A stretch of DNA of 64,000 nucleotides from Chrysemys picta bellii (GCF_011386835.1 NC_088804.1:38923549-38987548), one strand, 5' to 3'. Numbered from the stretch's first letter, positions 33,576 through 44,485 are shown. Translations and numbers: made by a program. The notes: generated by a model from the sequence alone, not told the origin.

Positions 33576-34137
33576 ACCCTGAATGTTTGGGGGGCAGGTA
33601 GAGCGGGGCCCGAATCCCATCCACCCATGATTTCCCAGTAGTCAATCCCAAGCCTGGCCAACCCAGAGCCAGGCCATCCAAGCAGAGAGCACGAGGCCTG
33701 TGCATCGCTTATGGACAAACCCAGCTGCAGCAGGTCAACAGGCTTCTCTAGGAGCAGCAGGACGGGCAGATGATGGGGAGATTCAACAGGTTTTGCTCGG
33801 CGGGTTTCAATCTCATTGTTGCCAGGATCCCAAGAGACAATTTCAGCCGGGTTAATCCTTCCTTCCTCCACAGGAAATGGAGAAAGGTTTAGCAGCTCTG
33901 CCCTGCACCCCAGCACAACCGCAGCCCAATCTCCACCACCAGCTCCAGAAACCCGAGCTGGGATTAGATCACCTCCGGGGGGGGAAGGGGAGGGTAAAAT
34001 ACACATACACACCCCAGAACCACTGCAGCCTCCTAGGCTGGGGTATCAACCCAGATTTGCCCCCACCCTACCAGCCGGGGGGGGGGAGGAGGGGGAATAA
34101 GACCTCAGGCAACAGTCTACAGAGCTCCCAGCTCTGC

Positions 34138-34510
34138 CAAGAAATCACAGAAATGCCAGGCTGGACGGGACCTCAAGAAGTCACCGAGTCCAGCCCCCTG
34201 CGCGGAGGCAGCACCGAGTGAACCTAGACCCTCCCTGACACAGGGTCTTTCCAACCTGGTCCGAAATCCACAAAGAGGAATTCTACAGCCTCCCTTGGGA
34301 GCCTATGCCAGAGCCCAACTCCCCTCCTCGTTAGAAAGTTGTTTCTAAGAAATATCCAACCCAAAGCTCCCCTGGCTGCAGATCACCCCCGTTACTTCTT
34401 GTCCTACCTTCAGCGGGGGATGACCTGGTCTCTCCTCTTTAGAACAGCCCTTAACATATTTGAAGACTGATCAGGTCTCCCCTCCCTCCCCTTTTAAGAC
34501 TCAACATGCC
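34138..34510 (-). mobile_element. CR1 LINE 3' end, antisense
   Basis: ATGCCAGGCTGGACGGGACC, then TCACCGAGTCCAGCCCCCTG, then TCTACAGCCTCCCTTGGGAG, CTCGTTAGAAAGTTGTTTC and CTAAGAAATATCCAACCC follow the well-known antisense CR1 3' UTR. The copy is truncated and non-coding, lying immediately upstream of the CpG island. Confidence 0.85.
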
Positions 34511-34559
34511 CAGGTTTAGTTAAAAACCAGCCCGCCAGGGTCGGAGAACCAAGCCCCGC

Positions 34560-35500
34560 CGCCTGAAGGCAAAGTTTGTAATCAAGGTGCATTTTGGCTG
34601 CACGCCCTACAGGGCTGCCCTGCGCCGGGGCTGGCCGCTCCCCTCCGCCCCCGCACATCGCCAGCAGCAGCGGGAGAGGCCGCCCGGGGATCCGGAGGGA
34701 AGCAGACAAAACACACGCGACCGAGAGCGAGCCAGCAACAAGCTCCAGCCCGGAGCCACCGGGGGCTGGAGCGTCCGGGGACGCCCCCTTGTACCCCGGG
34801 GCTGATCAACCACCCTCACCCCCCCTCCATCCCCGCCTTACCCAGCCGCTAGGCGAGGGGAGCCGGCGCCAGCCCGGGGAAGGAACACGCGGTCTGCTTC
34901 CCACCTACCTCGGAGCAAGGAGCGCCACCCAACCCACCGGGGCCGGTGCGTCCCGGACGGCGGGGCCGGCGGACGCGGCGGGGGGGCAGGGAGAGACACA
35001 CCCCCCTCCCCACTTCCAGAGCCACTAGCAAATCTGGGACGGGGGGGGGAGGGAATTAACCCACCAGCCGCCCACCCCCACGGGGAGAGAGGGGGGATTT
35101 GCTGGGATTGATGGGGCGGGAGGTGCCACACAAAAGCAGCATATGGCCGGGGCAGCGAAGGCCCGTAAATTAAACATAAAGGGGAGATTAGATAATTAAT
35201 GAGCGCTCACATGGCCGGCTCCGGCCCTACCACTGCGGGGCCGGGGGGGCGGCTCCGGGGCGCCTCGATTCGCCGCCCCGGGGCACCCTCCCCGCGGCCC
35301 CCCGGGGCAGCCGGCCGCTCCCCGCCCCCCGGGCGGCCCCCGGCTGCCCGCAGCAGCCCGCGGGCCCGGGGCATCCCCAGCGGAGCCCCGGCCCGGCGGC
35401 GGGGGCGGCACCTGTAGCGCGGGGAGAATGGCAGCGCCCCGCTCCCCGCCTCGCCAGCTGCTCCGGGGGCATCTGCCGCCCTGGGCTGCGAGCGCTTCAT
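34560..35500. promoter_or_regulatory. CpG island, likely promoter
   Basis: By eye this is the densest CpG stretch in the window, with extended GC-rich sequence, repeated CCGGGG/CGGCG words and no interspersed repeats. An AT-rich segment sits inside it (35163-35205). CpG islands of this size usually mark promoters of housekeeping or developmental genes. Strand and transcription start are not determined. A possible minus-strand start codon lies at 35498-35500, with a donor-like CAG|GTG at 35412/35411, giving an 89-nt coding piece that I do not recognise. Confidence 0.7.
35163..35215. promoter_or_regulatory. AT-rich regulatory cluster inside the CpG island
   Basis: CGTAAATTAAACATAAAGGG is followed by GATTAGATAATTAATGAGCG. 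The homeodomain-like TAATTAAT and GATA-like AGATAA are embedded in otherwise extreme GC. Possible promoter-proximal transcription factor cluster; inference from motifs. Confidence 0.35.
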
Positions 35501-36379
35501 GGGATTAGGCGCTGCCTTGTGTGTCAGCTCCGGGCAGGGGAGCCGGCCCTCACCTGCCGGCTGCAGCCCCCGGCCCAGCAAAGGTGTGGGGGGCACCCCT
35601 GCCAGAGCCCGGGGGTCGGTGCACAGACACCCAGCCCCACCCCGGGAAGCCCTCGGGGCTGGACTGTAGGGGGGTGTCTCGCCCTGGGCCCATGCAGCGC
35701 CCCCCCCCCCAACACACACCCCGGCAGCCTCAGCCTGGCAGGGCATGGGGTGCACCGGGCGGGGAGGGGGAAGGGGGCTGCTGGAGACAGTGCGAGGGAG
35801 AGGAGCCAGGTGCACTCCTGGATTGAAGCCGAGCAGGAACGGGGGGGGCTGTCACCGGGCCAAGACTTGGAGATCTTCCATCAGGCTTTCGAGCACCCGC
35901 CCCAGCGTGACACCTGGCGGGAAGAGACTCCCCTCCTCTCCCAGAGCCCCAAGGGAATCAAAGGAGGCAGAGCCCTGCAGGAGTCTGTTCCTGGGGGGAG
36001 CGCAGCCCCCACCCACTGCCATTGGGGAGGGAGTAGTGAGGCATGGCCCAGCCTGGCCTTCAGCTGAGAGGTGTGGGGCTGCTGCCCCCTTAGTGTCCCT
36101 CATGGCGTGGGGATAGGAGGGGATCTATGGCACCCTCCCACCCCCTGTCATTATAACAGCAGATCCACACTACCGGGATTTTCACTCGAGTGGGCAGCAA
36201 GGCACGCCGGTCTGGGGGGGAACAGATAGGCGCCCAGTTCTAGTTACAGACTGCAGGCCTTGGGGTTACTGAAAAGGGCCCCTGCTTCTCCAGGGGTGGT
36301 GGAGCTTGTTCTAATACACACTCACATCCTGCACTGCTCCAGCCCCTCCTGCCCGAGGGCCCCAAAGCTCTGGGTATGG
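35501..36379. other. Non-coding flank of the CpG island
   Basis: GC-rich, with C and G homopolymers (35701-35710, 35841-35847). Minus-strand 35207-35815 is open for 202 codons, but the translation is Pro/Gly/Arg-rich and typical of a chance frame in CpG-island DNA. No confident exon. Confidence 0.4.
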
Positions 36380-36640
36380 TTCAGTCCCTTTTCTACAGGT
36401 GGAGAAACTGAGGCAGGATGACCTTTAGGCTGGATGTGCAGAGGTGCCGAGCATCTAGCACACCCCCTGAATTCAGCTGGAGTCAGCGGCTGCACTCAGC
36501 ACACCTGGAAATCACCTGTAGGTGTCTCACCCCGTGTCACATGGCCAATAGGTGGCGGAGCCAAGATTGGCGAGCCGGACTGTCCCACCTCACCAGCTGG
36601 TGCTCTCACCCCTAAGCCATGCTGCCTCCCCAAGAGGTAG
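36380..36640 (-). repeat. MIR-like SINE, antisense, with nested palindromic insertion
   Basis: GGTGGAGAAACTGAGGCAGG precedes the interruption. GTGTCACATGGCCAATAGGT, GGCGGAGCCAAGATTGG and CACCCCTAAGCCATGCTGCC follow it. These are the core and head of an antisense MIR-type SINE divided by 36425-36530. Confidence 0.65.
36425..36530. mobile_element. Palindromic MITE-like insertion within a SINE
   Basis: GCAGAGGTGCCGAGCATCT near the left and GCACTCAGCACACCTGGAAA near the right are imperfect inverted repeats, with GAATTCAGCTGGAGTCAGC between them. It resembles a common turtle/archosaur palindromic repeat and interrupts the host SINE. Exact ends and target duplication are unclear. Confidence 0.5.
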
Positions 36641-38089
36641 CACAAGCACCCCACCGTCAAGAAAGTGGCACCAGCCTCCAGGTATGGCACCATCATGACC
36701 ACCTCCTCGGCCTCATCTTCCCCCAGCCCATTAGTAAATTACTGTAACTGAGAGAGCTGGCAGCAGGCGTGTACCCAGGGGAGACCCCCCTTGGCAAGGG
36801 CAGGCCCCGCGCTGGAGGAGGACTGAGAGGTGCATGGCACAGTCTGACAGACTACCCTCCTCCTACCCCCACCCCCACCGCCCTCGGACCTGGCAGGGCA
36901 GGAAATCCCCCCCTCCAGCCCCCTTGCTAAGGACCCCAGGATGCTTGGCTGTACATGCAGCAGCATTGCTCAGGCAACTGCTGAAATCACTCAGCAACGC
37001 AGCCTCCTGCCCGAGCCGTCCCCACGGGAACTCCAGGTACGGCAGCAGCACATCCCGGGGAAAGAAAGGAACCAGGGTGCTCACTGGTTAGTCAGCCCTA
37101 CCGGGGGAGCCTGAGCTCTCTCCACAACACTTCAGCCAGGGCTCTTCACCAGGCCAACCTGTAGTCTTGTCCTCCATTCCCCTTAAATAGCCTGGCACTT
37201 GGACCCAGGGCATTGGGAATGGGATTGACCCCAGGCAGCTCAGCATGTCGGAGCTGCCGAGGTCAACAGAGGCTGAAAGTCATTACCAGCTGAGGGCCAT
37301 TCCCTGGCCCCCACTCGAAGGGAGGGTGACGTGTCTTAATCCAGTTGCTACCTCCCTTGTCCTATGGCAGCTGAAAGGGCGCTGAACACCCAGCGGTAAG
37401 CCCAGTCGCTGGCAGCAAACGGGCAGGGCCTAGACCACGCACTCCCTTCCTCCACGTCAGATCAGTGGTCCACGTGCAATGCTGGCTTTAGAGGCTGGAC
37501 TTTCAACAGAGGGTATTAGGGCTGGGCTTGCAAAAACATGCGCACTGTGCCACCCGCCCACACTGCATGGCAAGCCAGGAGCTAAGGCAGGTGCCCACTT
37601 CCTTGCCCGTGCCAATGCAGCTGTCTGCGGGTGCACGCGCAGTCCCGTGGCTCAGCCCACTGCATCCGCGCTTGCTTTTTTAAACAAACAATAAAGCCCC
37701 TTTGTCCGTCCGTGTTCAGCTTCAAATCCTTCTCCCAGGGGAGAGGCTGAGTGTGAAGCGTTCTGAACTAAATACGGCCTTAGACACAAGTGGTGAATGG
37801 GGCTCGGACACGGAGCAGCTGGGCGGCAGGGTGCCAACGGCAGGCCCAGCTAGGATCCTGGCAGGTCCTAGCAGTGCCCCTATAGAGCATGCATATCCAG
37901 GTTAACTGCTTTGCCACAGTCTCCATTACCAGCCTCTGTACTACGCAGCCATGCAAGACCCCTGCATTGGCATCAGTTCTGTGCCCCCTTTCCAGCACGC
38001 CCATCGTTCCCGAAATATAGGGCAGACTGTGCTTCCAGCTCCTTTAGTGAAACCATCAACCCCCTGAGGGGCCGGCCCCCAGGGCAGCA
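36641..38089. other. Non-coding stretch
   Basis: No gene or interspersed repeat recognised. A C-rich segment (36845-36930) is low complexity. Confidence 0.4.
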
Positions 38090-38245
38090 AATGTTAAAAG
38101 CTAGAAGGAGCAGCCTGCTTCCGTCAAAGAAGTCCCAGAGTCACAAATCCATCCGAAGAAGTGGGCTGTAGTCCACGAAAGCTTATGCTCTAATAAATTT
38201 GTTAGTCTCTAAGGTGCCACAAGTACTCCTGTTCTTTTTGCAAAT
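38090..38245 (+). repeat. Retroelement 3'-end repeat with hammerhead-like core
   Basis: Recognised from memory as a widespread reptile repeat containing GTGGGCTGTAGTCCACGAAA, GCTTATGCTCTAATAAATTT and CTAAGGTGCCACAAGTACTC. Its central part can be drawn as a hammerhead-like fold: CCGAAGA (38153-38159), stem GTGG/CCAC (38161-38164 with 38173-38176), GAAA (38177-38180) and a 3-bp AGC/GCT stem with TTAT loop. It departs from the canonical core by C for U4 and an extra A at 38160. It may derive from a Penelope-like or related retroelement. Confidence 0.65.
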
Positions 38246-38479
38246 CCAGCCTTGTGATTTGCATGTTGGAGTGATATTTGGACATGCAGCTACTGAAGGG
38301 AGAGTGTCAATATTAATCTATGCCTAGGCGAGCAGCGTTATTTATTATGGGCAGGGCTGCAGGAACTAAAGGCGTTTGTCCTCACAGAGAGTTCACGTGA
38401 GAAAGAAGCCAAAAGCTTGGGATTCAAAGGAAGAGTGGGATCCTTATCTGAATGTCAGTCGCACCCCCAGTGACCCCTG
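38246..38479. other. Non-coding stretch
   Basis: Nothing recognisable as a gene or repeat. Confidence 0.35.
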
Positions 38480-38662
38480 CCTTTTGCAGTAATACACTGT
38501 GCTTCTGGCAGATAGAGCTTTCCATTGGAGGATCTCACAGCACTTTACAAACAATGATGAATTAAACCTCCCAGCCCACCCTGGGGTATGCATGGACTCT
38601 GTTAGACAAATAGGGAAACCGAGGCACACAGTAAGTCAGTCCCACTGCTAGGAAAAGAACCC
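38480..38662 (-). repeat. MIR-like SINE, antisense
   Basis: GGATCTCACAGCACTTTACA, ATGAATTAAACCTCCCAGCC and CAAATAGGGAAACCGAGGCA form the tail and core in antisense. The head is lost after about 38660. Confidence 0.65.
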
Positions 38663-39017
38663 TGCAGTCTTAGCAACCTCATCCTCTCACCACCACCCCC
38701 GTTGCAAGTAGTAGACATGCTGCCACTCTCTAAATAAAGCAAGAATTCTAAAAATGAAAAATCCTCATGCTTCAGAGCCAGGTTGGGGAAAGTGGGGAGG
38801 TCAGGAAGGAATTCCTCCTTCCAAACGCAGCACGGCACAACTAGCTAGGTGTGCTATGGAAGGTCGACGAGCTGGACAGAGAAGACCATCTTAGGCAGAC
38901 TAGTGCTCTGCTCCAGGCAGACAACTCTTACATGCCATACAACGCTCTAACAGTCACAGGGATATCCCCACTGTTCAGACTGCAAGGACTGGGTATGCTG
39001 CTGGGTTTTATACAGTG

Positions 39018-39085
39018 CCAAGGGCCCAGTGAAGTTCGTGGGAATTTTCCCATTGACTTCAAGGGCGGTGGATTGGGGCCGCACA
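39018..39085. repeat. MITE fragment
   Basis: CAGTGAAGTTCGTGGGAATT followed by TTCCCATTGACTTCAAGGGC and GGATTGGGGCC forms a short palindrome-like repeat common in turtle DNA (from memory). Ends unclear. Confidence 0.45.
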
Positions 39086-40954
39086 TGCTTCGCCATCTAG
39101 CAGTAACTCTGCAGTCACACAGCTAGTCTGCCCCAAGCCATCTGGGCAGGGGAGTCCAGCATCAAGTTTGTCCCAGTCCTGTTTGTCCTCACATTCAACA
39201 GCTCCATGGCGCTCGCCCAAGGGCCTTTAGCCTTGCTCCCCATCCTGCCGCACCTGCACGTTCAGTCCCACGGACAGAGGGCTTCCCCCAGAGCCAGGGA
39301 TTGATCTGAAAGGCTTTCCCCAACCCTTTCGCATCGTAACAGACAGCGTTTGGGTTTGTTTCCACAGGACCCTGCCACAGCAGCTGCTTGATGTCCCCGA
39401 CAGCTTGTCACGGTCTGTATGTTACAAGTCAATTCTGCAATCGCCCTTTAGGGCACAATTACCATGGGGGGCAGGTGTCTGACACTAATGGAGAGCAGCA
39501 CGGCTTCCCCTGCCTTCCTTTTGGAGGGCCGTGCTCAGCCACTGAAGCTCATGCTCCAAGCCCGAGCACAGCAACCAGCCTTCCAAAGCCGACAGCCCCT
39601 TTCGGACCCCCTGAAACCTGGGGCAACTGAGGGGTTAATACACGTCCTAAAGGGCATTACTAGCAGACGGCTGCTCAGTGGCTTAGGTGAAGCGAGTTGG
39701 TGAGTGCTCAGACCAATTCCCAGAGGAACTTAGACGCTACAACCACACTTGATACGAGCAGGTCTCCTGGTTGGCAGTCACAGCAGAGAGGCCAAGGATA
39801 GAATGGCAATGAAGTGACCCGCGCATCTAGGGTTTACAGTCAGTTAGTGAGATGTATTGAGGATACGTGGAAGCAGCTTGTACGGACGCTACCTAAGACG
39901 CACCTGTTCTTTGCATAAAACAAGAGCATGTCAATCTCCAGGGTCTCGGCCTGCCACATTTCATTGGTCTGTAACATGGAGAGGAGGTGGCTCATCGCAT
40001 ATCTATTGCTTCTAGATACTAAAGAAAATCTACATTAAAAGGCGATTTAGTTCGCAAAATCAAGCAGTCACAAGTTAGCATGGGTCAGAGTTAAGGTTTT
40101 CCCATGAAATCATAATTTGGCCCCCTTGTGTCTAGTACAGGTTAGGATAGGTTCTCAACCCACATCACACAGGATGGCTACAGCAGAGCCAGAAATAGAA
40201 ACCAGTTTTCCTGGGTCCAGTCCAGAGTCTGAACCACACCAGAGCAGCCTCTGTCCTCCTGCGACCCCCTACCTCATTCTCTGTCAATCTTGTGCACGGA
40301 ACAAGGCAGGGATCCTGCATGCGTAAAGCAGAGTATGGGCATCACCTAATTAAAGAAGGTATTACAATGCATGTGCCCCAGGGACAGAGTTAAGGTTGCA
40401 CAGGTAACCCAAATTCTGGCATTTCCTAGTTGTGGAATACTTGACTTTGTAACTTAAAGAGGTTTGGGTGTAATTTCCTCCTTATAAAAAAAAGCAGCAA
40501 ACAAAAAACCCTCCACAAAACCCCAGCTATCCCATTCTGTGGAGTGGTACTGAGGCCCCCGTGGGTCATCAACAGGATTTGGAGTCGCAGTCCTGTGCTC
40601 TGCTAACACTAACGAGGAACTGGGCACAGTAGTAGGCAGAAGTGTTTCTGCTGAAACGTTCCAAAAACGTTCATCCTGACGCAGTGGGCAAGCAGGGAGC
40701 ATTTTAAATGGTTAAAGTTTGGCAAAGTAACTAGACGAGAGCTTAGAATGGAAACTGTCAGGCAACCTTAACGCCAAGTGTCACCACCAGCTCTGTGGAT
40801 CCTCTGGAAAGAGCTGTGAGCTGCTCAGCTTTCAGTCTTCTCTAATCTCTAGGGATGTGACTTGGAAATTAGCCTGCACAAGGAAGTACAGGGGTGTCTT
40901 CCCTCCTGCTCATAAATCTGAAAGGGAAGGCAGCCCCTGACGCACGTCACAGAC
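39086..40954. other. Non-coding stretch
   Basis: No gene recognised. At 40165-40290 there is a faint antisense SINE-like order, too weak for a call. Otherwise unremarkable, slightly AT-richer than elsewhere. Confidence 0.4.
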
Positions 40955-41051
40955 AGGAAGGTTGCTCCAGTGGGTTAGCACACTAGCCCAGCACGTGGGA
41001 GAGCCAGATTCAATTCCCTGCTTCACCACAAACTTCCTGGGCAAGTCACTT
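40955..41051 (+). repeat. MIR-like SINE head, sense
   Basis: GTTGCTCCAGTGGGTTAGCA (A-box-like region), GAGAGCCAGATTCAATTCCC (B-box-like) and CTTCCTGGGCAAGTCACTTA. The sense copy is cut at its core by the MITE that follows. Confidence 0.7.
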
Positions 41052-41135
41052 AGGGCTCGTCTACACTAGAGTTTCGGGAATAAGGCAGGGTGTGAGTTGA
41101 GCTATTCCAGAGTAACGATGTGTGGATAAGCCCCT
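41052..41135. mobile_element. Short MITE with inverted ends
   Basis: It begins AGGGCTCGTCTACAC and ends GTGTGGATAAGCCCCT, inverted terminal repeats of a common turtle MITE family whose right end is also seen at 27980-27994. It replaces the SINE 3' half. No coding content. Confidence 0.7.
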
Positions 41136-41594
41136 GGGCTCTCCAACTGCGCCCTGCTCAAAGGGGAGGACAGCACCTTCCTACTGCATGGTGAAGATAA
41201 ATACATTATAGACTGCGACATGCTCAGATACTTCGGTGCTGGGGGCTACCTAAGAGACAGGGAACGGCGATGAGACAGGGAAGTGGGGCAATGGGAAAGA
41301 ACCTCTTGCTCCGGCATTGGAGGATTTCAATGTCTGGGGGAGGCCTGGTTCCGAGGAAGGGGAAGACACGCGCGGGAGGTTTCGTTCAGGCACAGGCCCT
41401 CCGCAGGGGTGCGCTAGTGGGGTCTCAAAGCTGTACTGTAGTTCTCGAGGGCTGGCGTGGGACAGGCTGCAGGGCTTCTGTGACTCCCTAGGAATTGGAA
41501 ACCCAGGCTCACCGAAGGCCTCATCTACAACTGTTCCCTTAGCAGTGCCCATTAGTAATTATTTGTCGCATGGTGGTGCCCCAATCAACTATCG
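41136..41594. other. Non-coding stretch
   Basis: Nothing recognisable as a gene or repeat. Confidence 0.35.
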
Positions 41595-41830
41595 CAGCCC
41601 CCATTGTGCTAGGCACTGTAAACACACACACACACACACTCGGTAAAGACAAGAGACAACAGGTGGATACAGCCACCAGCTGGGGAAGCCCAAGGTGACC
41701 GTGAGCTGATTACAAACAGTGACAGGCCCTGGTCCCAGCACACCAGCTGCCTGGCCCTTGTCAGTTGTTTTGTAAGCAGCAGCAAAGGAGGCTGAAGGAG
41801 GGATTGGAAGGAGAACAATGAGCTGGCTTT
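41595..41830. repeat. High-copy turtle/archosaur repeat with internal CA run
   Basis: AGCCCCCATTGTGCTAGGCA leads into a CA run (41619-41639). It is followed by GACAAGAGACAACAGGTGGA, CCCAGCACACCAGCTGCCTG and CTTGTCAGTTGTTTTGTAAG. Recognised from memory as a recurrent unit; its class is uncertain. The first part is shared with the SINE tails at 28696 and 44215. Confidence 0.6.
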
Positions 41831-41944
41831 GTGGCTGGCTACCGGCGCTCCGCCCATGCATGGGGGCGGCCTGGGAGAAAGCACACTGGAGAGCTTGGTA
41901 ATGAACATACAGAGATAAGCTGCCGGTCAGGGCGGATCAGTTAA

Positions 41945-42060
41945 GAACCTGCCTCCTCGCTTTTAAAACCCTCCATGGACTTTGCCCCAGCCAATCTCAC
42001 CGATCCTCAACTTCTCTGATCCCTCGGGCCCTGCCCCTCCCTGGCCCACTGCAAAAGTCC
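41945..42060 (+). pseudogene. L2-like LINE reverse transcriptase C-terminal relic
   Basis: One frame reads roughly LLKPSMDFAPANLTDPQLL, resembling the LLLTYKALHGLAPxYLTDLL motif near the C-terminus of L2-type LINE ORF2 (family knowledge). The relic is short, and downstream sequence loses the frame. Non-functional. Confidence 0.5.
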
Positions 42061-42259
42061 GAGTCTGCGGAGGACAAGGACGTCTCCTCTGCAGCTCCTG
42101 CTCTCTGCTTTAGTGTATCTTTTCTCCACGCTCAGCGGAGAGACAGTTTTCTCCCCTGCCCTGTCTCCTTTCCTCTAAGATTCTCTCTCAGATCACGGGA
42201 CTCTGAAGGATGCTTGGGATAGAGTTTATGGCCCCATATAAAATTGCATCACTCTATAG

Positions 42260-42587
42260 CAGGGGTTGGCAACGTTCGGCACATGGCTCGCCAGGGTAAG
42301 CACCCTAGCAGGCCGGGCCAGTTTATTTACCTGCTGACGCGGCAGGTTCGGCCAATTGCGGCCCCCACTCGTCCTGGGCCAATGGGGGTGGCGGGAAGCG
42401 GCGCGGGCCGAGGGATGTGCTGGCCGCGGCTTCCTGCCGCTGCCGCCCCCATTGGCCCGGGACGACGAACCGCGGCCAGTGGGGGCCGCGATCAGCCGAA
42501 CCTGCCACGTCAGCAGGTAAATAAACTGGCCCGGCCCGCTAGGGTGCTTACCCTGGCGAGCCGCGTGCCAAACGTTGCCGACCCCTG
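42260..42587. mobile_element. hAT-type foldback MITE, perfect 8-bp target duplication
   Basis: Terminal repeats CAGGGGTTGGCAACGTT and AACGTTGCCGACCCCTG lie within long complementary arms extending nearly to the centre, so the whole element can fold into a hairpin. The flanking octamer CTCTATAG is identical on both sides (42252-42259 and 42588-42595). Long overlapping frames in it are artefacts of the palindrome. No transposase. Confidence 0.95.
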
Positions 42588-43655
42588 CTCTATAGAGAAC
42601 CACAGGATAGCTATATGGGTCTTTCATGCTTAGGTATGAATGCACAGTGTGCCAGCACCCTGGGACACCTGCCTCTTCACTGTGTCCTCTCCACTCCTAG
42701 GGACATTCCTCAGGGCAGGGTATAGAAGATGGAGAACCCCACCACGTATTCACCTGTGGACCAGGACCCCAGGGCACCGGACAGTGGCTGGGAGAAGAGG
42801 GAAGAGCCTGCTTTGCAATCATACCATTGCATTTCCATACGGTTCTGACGCAGGTGCACCACTCTGGCCCTGCAATGTTCTCGGTTCACCTGGAAGCTGT
42901 GTCTGATCGGCCCCCGGGGTGCTCTCTGACCACAGGGACGTAGCTTCCAGTGCATCACTGCGCGTGCCTGAAGCCCGGCCTGTCTACCTAATTAGACCCC
43001 AACTCTCTAAGGTGGGGGAGGTGGAGATAGGGGTGGTTTTGCTTCCTGTCGCTTAGGTGGAACCGGATGAGGCTGCAGACAATATTCGATTCAGTCCAAG
43101 GTGACAGAAAGGGTTAATCCATCACTGGCAGGCTCCCAGCTGGGGACTGAACTGATTGCCCCTGTTTAACACAGATTTAACAGAGAACATAAGGAGGAGG
43201 GGGATGGAGACCCAGCACCGGTCTCTCCCAGGCTCCCGCCCTTTGGAACACCAGGCCCCGTGTGTCCCATCTAGCTCATCCCCAACTGCTACTCCGCTCC
43301 CTCCTGTGTGATTTCCCAGTGCTCCCATCCGGATAGCTTTAGCCCCTGCCCGGCTCCTCCCTGCACAGCCAGACCCACCTGGGCCCCTGCCCTGCCTTCC
43401 CCCCGGGAGGTGGAGAGCGACCTGGGCAGATGCCAGGAAGCTGGGGAAGGCACTGAGCTAGCAGAAGCCAGGCGGGTGAAGAGGAGAACCCCAGGCCTTT
43501 GGAAACGCACGGCCTGTTTGTCCTGCCGGATCCATTCAGCTCCTGCACTGAAAGGGGAGACACAGACAAAGGGGGAGCACGGAGGCTCCTAGACAAACAC
43601 GTTCCAAACAGTGCCCAGAGCCTGGCCTGCATATTGTCCTCAGGCTGAACAAATA
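42588..43655. other. Non-coding stretch
   Basis: No gene or interspersed repeat recognised. Confidence 0.4.
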
Positions 43656-43965
43656 GGCCCATTAATCTCTGTCCGAAGCGCAGGCAGGCGGCTGCGGGGC
43701 TGGCACGGCCGGCTGCGGGTGGGTTTTAATTGTCTCCTGAGCAACCAATGACAGTCGGGGTGAGTCACGGAGCAGATGTTGAATGCAGGAGTTGGAGAGA
43801 GGAGAAAAGGCCCCATGCAAATGCAGCCATTTCTCGGCATGTCAGACTAGCTGTTAGGTCAGCGCAGAGGTTCTGTTTACCGAACTGGGGATATTTAAGC
43901 AGCTGCTCCCTGCACATTTTAGGTGGCATCAGCAGCAGTGGCAGCAACCCCAGGATTAGGGAGTG
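43656..43965. promoter_or_regulatory. Candidate conserved regulatory element
   Basis: A non-repetitive block with a dense set of recognisable motifs: ATTAATC (43659), GGGTTTTAATTG (about 43721), CCAAT (43744), the octamer ATGCAAAT (43815-43822), and ATATTTAAGCAGCTGC (about 43892) combining an AT-rich core with an E-box. The arrangement resembles a developmental enhancer. Conservation not testable here. Confidence 0.4.
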
Positions 43966-44214
43966 TCTGAAAAGGCTGGAAGCCGGCCAGAGACGTAGAG
44001 AGATTTCCATTAGTCACGCAAGAGCCCCGAGGTTTAGGGCAGGAAGGATCCGTCAGCTGGAGAGGGTCGTGCCCAGTTCAGCCAGAGCGAGAGTGAAGCA
44101 TGGCCGGGGGAAGGAGACTTGAGGGGGCAGAAAAGTGCCCAGAAATCAAGGCTAGCTGGCACTGAGCCAGCATTCACCTCCCTATTACAACGTGTATTGC
44201 AGTAGCACCGAGAA

Positions 44215-44485
44215 GCCCCAAGCAGAACCAGGGCCCCTGTGCTAGGCGCTGTACGTCCACGCGACGAGAGAAAGTGCCTGCCCCAGCGAGTTCACAATCC
44301 AAACAGGCAAGGCAAGGCAAGGCTTGTCATCCCCATTGTACAGATGCGGGATGGAGCCGCAGAGTAGATGGAGTGACTCGCCCAAGGTCACGCAGGGCGT
44401 TTTTGGCAAAGCTGGGAATTGAACCCACGTTTACGGAGTCCCACTCCAGTGCCTGAGCCGCAAGAGCATCCTCCTTCTCTGCAGC
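44215..44485 (-). repeat. Near full-length MIR-like SINE, antisense
   Basis: The complete antisense order is visible: CCCCTGTGCTAGGCGCTGTA, GTGCCTGCCCCAGCGAGTTC, CATCCCCATTGTACAGATGC, GACTCGCCCAAGGTCACGCA, CTGGGAATTGAACCCACG, and CCTGAGCCGCAAGAGCATCC. It links the tail unit at 28696 and 41595 to the common core. Best reference copy in this window. Confidence 0.8.

Noticed and set aside
35207..35815. 202-codon minus-strand frame in the CpG island
   Set aside because: Gly/Pro/Arg composition is what random CpG-island DNA produces. Kept only as a note in the CpG island entry.
36084..36100. Additional CTCF site (CCCCCTTAGTGTCC)
   Set aside because: An extra base inside the core breaks the consensus spacing.
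42226..42645. Long overlapping frames on both strands over 42226-42645
   Set aside because: They arise because the hAT foldback element is a palindrome. The two strands give near-identical translations.
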